A stretch of 5,013 bases of DNA from Verrucomicrobiota bacterium (lineage in GTDB: Bacteria > Verrucomicrobiota > Lentisphaeria > Oligosphaerales > JAFGRS01): positions 1 through 5,013 of the forward strand of contig JAGVUW010000152.1 of NCBI GenBank assembly GCA_019136035.1. The letters run 5' to 3'. The notes beneath the pieces were generated by a model that searched no databases, had not been told where the DNA came from, and worked only from the letters and a program-made list of their open reading frames with translations. The position numbers and the translations under genes are program-made. Below are positions 1-5,013 of this stretch, one piece after another; the stretch's first letter is position 1; each line of letters opens with the position of its first letter.

Positions 1-371
1 AAGCGCACCTCGGTGATGCCCATCTCCTGGGCCAGGGCCTGGAGTTCGCAACTGCCGTTGCGGGTGCAGGCATTGCAGTCCCATGGGTGGTTGGCCAGGA
101 GCAGCTCGACCGAGAGCCGGCGGGCCTCTCGGGCCGCCTTGGAGGTGGTGCGTACCACCATCTCCGGCGCGACCTTCGTCACGCAGGCGGGCTGCAGGGT
201 GCGGGCGCCCTGGATGTCGACCAGACAGACGCGGCACGAACCCGGGCTCGAGAGGCCGGGGAAGTGGCACAGGGTCGGGATCACGACGCCGCCCTGGCGG
301 GCCGCGTCCAGGACCGTCGTGCCTTCGGGTACCGTCACCGTCTGCCGGTCAATCGTCAGCGTCACGGCCAT
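1..371 (-). CDS. 2Fe-2S / His-Cys3 4Fe-4S electron-transfer subunit, N-terminal part (NuoG/HydA/FdhA type), 3' end cut by window
   Basis: The 123 visible codons start MAVTLTIDRQ and encode the electron-wiring N-terminus shared by NuoG, HoxU, [FeFe]-hydrogenase HydA/HndD and NAD-linked formate dehydrogenase FdhA. Residues 1-75 are a plant-type 2Fe-2S ferredoxin domain with ligands C35, C46, C49 and C63, in the contexts PTLCHFPGL, GSCRVC and PACVTKV. Residues 80-123 are the next domain, with a His-ligated 4Fe-4S motif H95-x3-C99-x2-C102-x5-C108 followed by ELQALA. All expected ligands are present. The family role is to carry electrons from the NuoE/NuoF flavin unit to a catalytic site. The NHPWDC context resembles HydA and FdhA more than HoxU, but the catalytic domain would lie beyond position 1, so the product cannot be named. 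The start is supported by GAGGAG nine bases upstream. The gene lies 55 nt after the NuoF gene on the same strand, presumably in the same operon. Confidence 0.9.
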   Translation of the reverse strand, partial: MAVTLTIDRQTVTVPEGTTVLDAARQGGVVIPTLCHFPGLSSPGSCRVCLVDIQGARTLQPACVTKVAPEMVVRTTSKAAREARRLSVELLLANHPWDCNACTRNGSCELQALAQEMGITEVR

Positions 372-380
372 GGCTATCGT

Positions 381-386
381 CTCCTC
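381..386 (-). promoter_or_regulatory. Ribosome binding site of the 2Fe-2S subunit gene
   Basis: Read on the minus strand, this is GAGGAG, separated by nine bases from the ATG at 371. It fixes the start of the ferredoxin-domain gene. The 55-nt spacer between this gene and the upstream NuoF gene shows no convincing promoter or terminator, so the gene is probably co-transcribed with its upstream neighbours. Confidence 0.7.
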
Positions 387-426
387 ATTGGGGTTGAAGG
401 CATCAACATCGGCAGTTCCGACGTCC

Positions 427-2064
427 CTACTCGGCGAACTCCACCAGCTCCAGGTCGCAGTGCGCCGGCCGCGGCCGGACCAGGCTGCGGTCGATGCCGG
501 CCTCGACCTCGGGACGGAAGTAACGCAGGGCCGACATCACCGGCCCGGCCGGCGACTGCCCGAGCGGGCAGAAGGCCATGCCCTTCAGCGACATCACCAG
601 CTCCTCCATGAGGGAGACATCGCCGGTGTAGCCGCGACCGGCCTTGAGCCGCCCGCTGATCTGGCAGAGCACCTGCAGGCCATTGCGGCAGGGGTTGCAG
701 TTGCCGCAGGACTCATGCCGGAAGAAGCGCAGGCAGGCATCGAGGTAGTCGCAGACCCCGACCGTATCGTTGAGCACCAGGACTGCCCCTGAGCCGAGGA
801 CATGCCCGACGCGCTGCATGGCGTCGTACTCCAGGGGCACGTCGAGCATCTCGCTGCCCAGGATCTCGCCGGCGGTGCCGCCGAGGTGGGCCATCTTGAA
901 GCTACCCGCTGACAGGCCGCCGCCGTAGTCGTGGATGATCTCGCGCAGGGTCGTGCCCGAGGCCACCTCGATCAGACCGGGGCGCTGCACGTGCCCAATG
1001 ATGGTGTAGACCTTCGTCCCGGGCGTGCCGGCGCTGCCGATGGCACGGAACCACTCCGGGCCGTTGCGGATGATCGACGGCACGCAGGCCAGGGTCTCGA
1101 CGTTGTTGACATTGGTCGGCTTGCCCAGGTAGCCGGACTCGGCCGGATACGGCGGCTTCAGCCGCGGCAGGCCGCGCCGGCCCTCCATGGACTCGATCAG
1201 GGCCGTCTCCTCGCCGCAGACGTAGGCGCCGGCGCCGATGCGGATCTCGACGTCGAAGGAGAAACGCGTGCCCATGAGGCGCCGGCCGAGGAGGCCCATG
1301 CCGCGCGCCGCGGCGATCGCCTTCTCGAGCCGCTCGATCGACAGGCGGTACTCGCCGCGGATGTAGATGTAGCCGTGCGTCGCGCCGATGGCGTAGGCGC
1401 AGAGGGCCATGCCCTCCAGGACCTTATGCGGATCGCCCTCCATGATCAGGCGGTCTTTGAAGGTCCCCGGCTCGCCCTCGTCAGCGTTGCAGATGACCAC
1501 CTTCGAGCGGCCCTTGGCCTCGGCGCAGAAGCGCCACTTGCGGCCGGTGGGGAAGCCGGCCCCGCCGCGACCGCGCAGGCCCGACGCCTCGACCGCCTCG
1601 AGGACCTGCCCCGGGCTCATTTCGGTGAGGGCCCGGACCAGGGCCTGGTAGCCATCGCAGGCGATGTACTCCTCCAGGCGCTCCGGGTCGATCCGGCCGC
1701 AGTTCTCCAGCACGACCCGGCCCGCCAGGTGCCGCCGGCGGTCGCCGACACCCACCGGGACCTGCGGCGGGACCTCGCGCGGCAGGACGTAACGGCCGCA
1801 GATGCGGCCCTTGACCAGGTGCTCCTCGACGATCGCCGGGACGTCGTCCGCGGTCAGGTGACCATAGACCACGCCGTCGGGCTGAACCGCCGCCAGGACG
1901 CCGGCATTTGAGGGCCCGAACGACCCGGTCTCGACCACCAGGATCTCCTCGGCCAGGCCGCGCTGGCCAATCTCGACTAGGAAGCGGCTCTTGACCTCGC
2001 GGGCGCCGATGATCACGCTGGCGGCGTCGACGGGTATCATGACCGTGGTTCGCGGTGCTGCCAT
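427..2064 (-). CDS. NuoF/HydB-like NADH-binding FMN and 4Fe-4S flavoprotein subunit (stand-alone copy)
   Basis: This 545-residue protein is of the NuoF/HoxF/HndC/HydB family, which oxidises NADH (or reduces NAD+) at FMN and passes electrons to a 4Fe-4S cluster. Residues 1-90 resemble the thioredoxin-like domain preceding NuoF in HydB proteins, but the cluster cysteines are gone (TGSFGPS at 46-52 where TGCxGxC is expected). The NADH/FMN core is intact: GRGGAGFPTGRKW (165-177), NADEGEPGTFKDR (193-205), GAGAYVCGEETAL (277-289) and the NNVET segment (320-324). An SLBB domain starts near residue 351. The 4Fe-4S ligands are C453, C456 and C459 in ESCGNCNPCR, plus C499. The chain ends about 45 residues after C499, so the two-cluster ferredoxin domain of bifurcating HydB is absent. 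The start is set by a strong AAGGAGG site. It follows the NuoE gene by 3 nt, so the two should be translated together and pair as a diaphorase. Confidence 0.95.
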   Translation of the reverse strand: MAAPRTTVMIPVDAASVIIGAREVKSRFLVEIGQRGLAEEILVVETGSFGPSNAGVLAAVQPDGVVYGHLTADDVPAIVEEHLVKGRICGRYVLPREVPPQVPVGVGDRRRHLAGRVVLENCGRIDPERLEEYIACDGYQALVRALTEMSPGQVLEAVEASGLRGRGGAGFPTGRKWRFCAEAKGRSKVVICNADEGEPGTFKDRLIMEGDPHKVLEGMALCAYAIGATHGYIYIRGEYRLSIERLEKAIAAARGMGLLGRRLMGTRFSFDVEIRIGAGAYVCGEETALIESMEGRRGLPRLKPPYPAESGYLGKPTNVNNVETLACVPSIIRNGPEWFRAIGSAGTPGTKVYTIIGHVQRPGLIEVASGTTLREIIHDYGGGLSAGSFKMAHLGGTAGEILGSEMLDVPLEYDAMQRVGHVLGSGAVLVLNDTVGVCDYLDACLRFFRHESCGNCNPCRNGLQVLCQISGRLKAGRGYTGDVSLMEELVMSLKGMAFCPLGQSPAGPVMSALRYFRPEVEAGIDRSLVRPRPAHCDLELVEFAE

Positions 2065-2067
2065 GGG

Positions 2068-2559
2068 TCACGCCTCCTTGCCTGACACCGCCGCGCCGAA
2101 CGAGTCGGCCGCCTGGATACGCTCCAGGATCTCGCCGACCTTGGCGCGCGTGAGGTTGCCGTAGATCTCGTCGTCGACCATCATCACCGGGGCCACACCG
2201 CAGGCTCCCAGACAGCTCGTCGGCTCCAGGGTGAAACAGCCGTCGGCGGTGGTCTCGCCGAAGTCGATGCCGAGGCGCTCACGAATGGCCTCGCGGAGGT
2301 TCTCCTCGCCCATGATGTAGCAGGGCGGGCTGTCGCACAGCCGGATGATGTGCCGGCCGCGCGGCTTCAGACTGAAGAGCGAATAGAACGAGGCCGTGCC
2401 GACAATGTCGGCAACACTCAGCCCCATGACCGCGGCGAGCTCCTCGAGGTCGCCGCGGTCCAGCGCGTTGTCACAACGCTGCTTCTGGAGGTCGTGCAGA
2501 ATCACCAGGAGGTTCTCCCGGGCCCTGCCGCGCTTGCGGACAATCTGACGGACCGTCAT
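2068..2559 (-). CDS. NuoE/HydC-like 2Fe-2S subunit of an NADH-dependent oxidoreductase
   Basis: This 163-residue protein has the normal length for NuoE/HydC/HndA. Residues 1-60 form the helical N-terminal part, including LEELAAVMGLSVADIVGTASFYSLF, the family signature around the conserved FYS. Residues 68-145 are the thioredoxin-like 2Fe-2S domain, with ligands C75 and C80 (LCDSPPC) and C116 and C120 (CLGACGVAP). All four are present and normally spaced. In the family this cluster sits close to the FMN of NuoF, usually as an off-path or modulating centre, and is part of the bifurcating core in HydBC-type enzymes. The gene lies 45 nt after the NuoF-GltD fusion and 3 nt before the stand-alone NuoF gene. 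It could pair with either NuoF module; the tight junction suggests the stand-alone one. The start is supported by GGGAG seven bases upstream. Confidence 0.95.
   Translation of the reverse strand: MTVRQIVRKRGRARENLLVILHDLQKQRCDNALDRGDLEELAAVMGLSVADIVGTASFYSLFSLKPRGRHIIRLCDSPPCYIMGEENLREAIRERLGIDFGETTADGCFTLEPTSCLGACGVAPVMMVDDEIYGNLTRAKVGEILERIQAADSFGAAVSGKEA
2073..2079 (-). promoter_or_regulatory. Strong ribosome binding site of the NuoF gene, inside the end of the NuoE gene
   Basis: On the minus strand this is AAGGAGG, a near-perfect anti-16S match, with eight bases to the ATG at 2064. It overlaps the last codons of the NuoE gene (Lys-Glu-Ala-stop), so NuoF translation is probably coupled to NuoE. 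It favours the start at 2064 over the in-frame Met at codon 9. Confidence 0.85.
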
Positions 2560-2566
2560 GGCCGTT

Positions 2567-2571
2567 CTCCC
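2567..2571 (-). promoter_or_regulatory. Ribosome binding site of the NuoE gene
   Basis: Read on the minus strand this is GGGAG, seven bases before the ATG at 2559. It lies in the 45-nt spacer, downstream of the small hairpin at 2588-2601. Confidence 0.65.
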
Positions 2572-2580
2572 GATTTCTCG

Positions 2581-2604
2581 CGGGCGCCGCCCTTGCGGGC
2601 GCCG
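2581..2604 (-). repeat. 9-nt direct repeat and 5-bp GCAA-loop hairpin in the spacer between the fusion gene and the NuoE gene
   Basis: The plus-strand 9-mer CGGGCGCCG occurs at 2581-2589 and again at 2596-2604. On the transcript, 2601-2588 can fold as CGCCC-GCAA-GGGCG, a 5-bp G:C stem closed by a GNRA-type tetraloop. It begins immediately after the stop codon of the fusion gene and ends 16 nt before the NuoE ribosome binding site. There is no following T-run, so it does not look like an intrinsic terminator. A role in mRNA stability or in setting expression between neighbours is possible, but chance in GC-rich DNA is also plausible. Confidence 0.45.
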
Positions 2605-5013
2605 TCACTCCCTGTAGTCACAGCGCAGACACCGGCACGCCTCGCGACGCGCCTCGGCCGCCGAGATGGTGCGCTCGACCTCGACCGAGATCAGGCGCTC
2701 GCCGGGCTCCAGGAGCGGCTCGTGCACCGGCTCGACCTCCTCGACCTCGCCGTCGAGGTCGGGCTTGAACTCCGGCAGCTCCAGGTGCTCCCAGGGGTAC
2801 TGCCGGCGCGGGTCCGGACAGAGGAACTGATCGACGGCACGCGCCCCGATCTGGCCGGCCTGAATCGCCTCCACCACGGTCGCGGCGCCGCTGACCAGGT
2901 CGCCGCCGGCAAAGACATTGGCCCGGCTGGTGCGGCCGGTCTTGGCATCGGCCTCCAGGCCGCCGTGGCCATTCCCGGCCAGGCCGTCGCTGGTCGCGAC
3001 GATCGCCTCGGCGTCGCTCTGCTGGCCGATGGCGATGATGACATTGTCGACCAGACGCGTCTCCTCCGACTTCGGGATCGGCTCCGGGCGACGCCGGCCG
3101 CTGCCGTCGAAAGCGCCCAGGCGCATGTGCACCACGGTGACCTCCAGACGCCCGTCACGCGGCTGAATCGCGCTGATGTTGGCGAGGAACTCGACCTTGT
3201 TGCCCTCGACCTCGGCCTCGCGGATCTCGATCGGGTTGGTCGGCATCTCGCTGCGCGTCCGCCGGTACATGATGGTCACCTCGCGCGCCCCGTGCCGGCG
3301 GGCAATACGGCTGGCGTCGATGGCGCTGTCGCCACCGCCGATGACCAGGACCTCCGGCCCCATCCGCAGGGCCTCGCCCTTGGCCGAACGCTCCAGGAAG
3401 TCGATGCCGGTATAGACCCCGGGGAGGTCCACGCCCGGCAGACGCGGCCGCGTCTCCTTGCCGCAGCCGCTGGCGATGAAGAAGGCCTCGTAGCCCTCGG
3501 CCTCGAGCTGCGGCAGGGTGATGTCCTTGCCGATCTCCACGCCGGTGCGCATCTCCACACCGAGCCCCCGCAGGCCGGCGATCTCCTTGTCGACATAGGC
3601 CCGCGGCAGGCGGTAGTCCGGAATCGCGTAGCGGAGCATCCCGCCGACCTCGGGCTGACGCTCGAAGACGGTCACCGCATAGCCGCGCAGGACCAGGTAG
3701 TAGGCCGCCGTCAGGCCGGCCGGGCCGCTGCCGATGACCGCGACGCGGTGGCCATTCGAGGGCTCTGCCTTCGGGTAGAGGTCGCGGTAGTCCTGACGCT
3801 GCTCGGCCATGAAACGCTTGACCAGCCGCACCGCCAGGGGGCCCTCCAGATCGGCGCGGCGGCACTTCTTCGTGCACCACTGCGGGCAGACACGCCCGCA
3901 CACCGACGGGAAGGGATTGCTCTGCAGGTGAATGCGCAGGGCGTCCTCGAAACGGCCCTTGGCCACGTAGGCCATGTATGCCGGGACATTGACCGAGGCC
4001 GGACAGGCGTTGGTGCAGGGCGCCCACATCAGGGTGCTGCAGACCCCCGCACGGCAGCGCTTCTCCTGGATGTGCTCGAGGTACTCCTCGCGGAAGTACC
4101 GCAGGGTCGACAGGACTGGATTCGGCGCCGTCTGGCCGAGGCCGCAGAGGGACGTCTTGGCGATCTGCGGGGCGAGTTCCTCGAGCTTGGCCAGGTCGGC
4201 CATGGTGCCCTGCCCCCGGCAGATCTTGGTCACCAGGTCGAGCATGATGCGGGTGCCCACCCGGCAGGGCGTGCACTTGCCGCAGGACTCCTCGTGGATG
4301 AAGTCGAGGAAGTAGCGCGCCAGGTCCACCATGCAGGTGTCGTCGTTCATGACGATCAGACCGCCGGAGCCCATGATCGCCCCGAGCTGCGGCAGCGACT
4401 CGTAGGTAATCGGGGTGTTGAGGTGCTCCGCCGGAATGCAGCCCCCCGACGGCCCGCCGATCTGCACCGCCTTGAAGCGCTTGTTGTTGCGGATGCCGCC
4501 GCCGATGTCGTAGACGACTTCGCCCAGGGTGATCCCCATCGGGACCTCGACCAGACCGCAGTTCACCACGTCGCCCGCCAGGGCGAAGACCTTCGTGCCC
4601 TTGCTCTTCTCCGAGCCGATCTTGGCAAACTCGGCGGCGCCGTTCAGGATGATATTGGGCACACAGGCGAAGGTCTCGACGTTGTTCAGCACCGTCGGCT
4701 TGCCGAAGAGGCCCTTCTGCGCCGGAAAGGGCGGCTTCGGCCGCGGCTCGCCGCGCCGGCCCTCGATGGAGTTCATCAGGGCCGTCTCCTCGCCGCAGAC
4801 GAAGGCGCCGGCGCCCATGCGGATCTCCAGGTCGAAGTCGAAGTCGGTCCCGAACAGCCTGTGGCCGAGGAGGCCGTACTCGCGGGCCTGCTTGATGGCG
4901 TGATCCAGCCGCCGGATCGCCAGGGGGTACTCGGCACGGACATACAGGTACCCCTGCCGCGCCCCGATCGCGTAGCCGCAGATCGCCATCGCCTCGATGA
5001 CGGCGTGCGGATC
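2605..5013 (-). CDS. NuoF-GltD fusion: NADH/FMN/4Fe-4S module joined to a GltD/NfnB-like FAD-NADP(H) module, 5' end cut by window
   Basis: The reading frame is open to the window edge (802 visible residues, from DPHAVIEAM), so the true start is outside. Residues 1 to about 310 are the later part of NuoF: GAGAFVCGEETAL (67-79), an SLBB region, then 4Fe-4S ligands C244, C247 and C250 (ESCGKCTPCR) and C290. A short linker EKRCRAGVC (317-325) follows, as in HydB just before its ferredoxin domain. Here a GltD-type module replaces that domain. It has C333 and C337 (CTNACP), then C372, C376, C380 and C384 (CGRVCPQWCTKKC) for 4Fe-4S sites, an FAD Rossmann fold (IGSGPAGL, 427-434), an NAD(P) Rossmann fold (IGGGDSAIDA, 558-567) and YRRTRSEMP (583-591), a feature linked to NADP(H) preference in GltD/NfnB. 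The FAD-closing segment is VFAGGDLVSGAATVV (700-714). An acidic linker leads to a Cys-rich tail, ACRCLRCDYRE. This is not a glutamate synthase subunit: no GltB is nearby and NuoF is fused. It probably exchanges electrons between NADPH and the NADH/Fe-S chain of the neighbouring subunits. Confidence 0.92.
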   Translation of the reverse strand, partial: DPHAVIEAMAICGYAIGARQGYLYVRAEYPLAIRRLDHAIKQAREYGLLGHRLFGTDFDFDLEIRMGAGAFVCGEETALMNSIEGRRGEPRPKPPFPAQKGLFGKPTVLNNVETFACVPNIILNGAAEFAKIGSEKSKGTKVFALAGDVVNCGLVEVPMGITLGEVVYDIGGGIRNNKRFKAVQIGGPSGGCIPAEHLNTPITYESLPQLGAIMGSGGLIVMNDDTCMVDLARYFLDFIHEESCGKCTPCRVGTRIMLDLVTKICRGQGTMADLAKLEELAPQIAKTSLCGLGQTAPNPVLSTLRYFREEYLEHIQEKRCRAGVCSTLMWAPCTNACPASVNVPAYMAYVAKGRFEDALRIHLQSNPFPSVCGRVCPQWCTKKCRRADLEGPLAVRLVKRFMAEQRQDYRDLYPKAEPSNGHRVAVIGSGPAGLTAAYYLVLRGYAVTVFERQPEVGGMLRYAIPDYRLPRAYVDKEIAGLRGLGVEMRTGVEIGKDITLPQLEAEGYEAFFIASGCGKETRPRLPGVDLPGVYTGIDFLERSAKGEALRMGPEVLVIGGGDSAIDASRIARRHGAREVTIMYRRTRSEMPTNPIEIREAEVEGNKVEFLANISAIQPRDGRLEVTVVHMRLGAFDGSGRRRPEPIPKSEETRLVDNVIIAIGQQSDAEAIVATSDGLAGNGHGGLEADAKTGRTSRANVFAGGDLVSGAATVVEAIQAGQIGARAVDQFLCPDPRRQYPWEHLELPEFKPDLDGEVEEVEPVHEPLLEPGERLISVEVERTISAAEARREACRCLRCDYRE

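Noticed and set aside
393..407. Inverted repeat GTTGA/TCAAC with a 5-nt loop in the 55-nt spacer before the ferredoxin-domain gene
   Set aside because: The stem is only 5 bp and AT-containing, with no T-run after it. It is too weak for a terminator and likely chance.
13..792. Plus-strand open frame of 259 codons crossing two genes and their spacer
   Set aside because: It overlaps the ferredoxin-domain gene and the end of the NuoF gene in antisense and shows no recognisable protein features. It is a shadow of GC-rich coding sequence.
931..1911. Long plus-strand open frame (326 codons) opposite the stand-alone NuoF gene
   Set aside because: It lies wholly antisense to a gene with intact family motifs. 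Its translation is Ala/Arg/Asp/Leu-rich without a recognisable domain, as expected from the opposite strand of GC-rich coding DNA.
2605..4017. Glutamate synthase small subunit (GltD)
   Set aside because: The fold matches GltD, but it is fused to NuoF and surrounded by NADH-dehydrogenase-type subunits with no GltB. It is better read as an NADP(H)-FAD electron-transfer module.
4529..4903. Plus-strand open frame of 124 codons
   Set aside because: It is antisense to the conserved FMN-binding part of the fusion, with no ribosome binding site or recognisable motif. It is a shadow frame.
427..5013. Respiratory complex I (nuo) operon
   Set aside because: NuoE, NuoF and a NuoG-like N-terminus are present, but the order includes a NuoF-GltD fusion and a duplicate NuoF, and no membrane subunit gene is seen. 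The HydB-type N-domain and linker point to soluble oxidoreductases.

Overview
The window is a compact, high-G+C stretch in which every credible gene lies on the minus strand, so transcription runs from position 5013 towards position 1. It holds part of one operon for a soluble, multi-subunit, flavin/iron-sulfur NAD(P)H oxidoreductase. The family features (HydB/NuoF, HydC/NuoE, NuoG/HydA N-terminus and a GltD/NfnB-type NADPH module) are typical of anaerobic or facultatively anaerobic bacteria that balance NADH, NADPH and low-potential carriers. The sequence does not allow a reliable taxonomic call beyond a high-G+C bacterium with good Shine-Dalgarno sites.

Layout in order of transcription: (1) 5013-2605, a NuoF-GltD fusion whose 5' end is outside the window. 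It has an NADH/FMN/4Fe-4S module followed by a GltD-type module with 4Fe-4S, FAD and NADP(H) sites. (2) 2604-2560, a 45-nt spacer with a GC-rich 9-nt direct repeat and a small GCAA-loop hairpin. (3) 2559-2068, a NuoE/HydC-like 2Fe-2S subunit. (4) 2064-427, a second, stand-alone NuoF/HydB-like subunit, 3 nt downstream, whose ribosome binding site lies inside the end of the NuoE gene. (5) 426-372, a 55-nt spacer. (6) 371-1, the N-terminal 123 codons of a subunit with a 2Fe-2S ferredoxin domain and a His-Cys3 4Fe-4S site (NuoG, [FeFe]-hydrogenase HydA or formate dehydrogenase FdhA type). It is cut by the window edge before any catalytic domain.

The likely working unit is a cytoplasmic complex. 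NuoE + NuoF form a classic NADH diaphorase pair, the 2Fe-2S/4Fe-4S subunit wires it to a catalytic site beyond position 1, and the NuoF-GltD fusion adds a second FMN site and an NADP(H)-FAD site. The most notable points are two NuoF-type modules with only one NuoE in view; loss of all four cluster cysteines in the thioredoxin-like N-domain of the stand-alone NuoF; absence of the C-terminal ferredoxin domain usual in bifurcating HydB from both NuoF modules; and a C-terminal CRCLRC tail on the fusion that may supply cluster ligands missing from its internal GltD N-terminus. The known parts are ordinary, but the combination suggests an NADH/NADPH-coupled hydrogenase, formate dehydrogenase or transhydrogenase whose catalytic subunit lies just outside the window.
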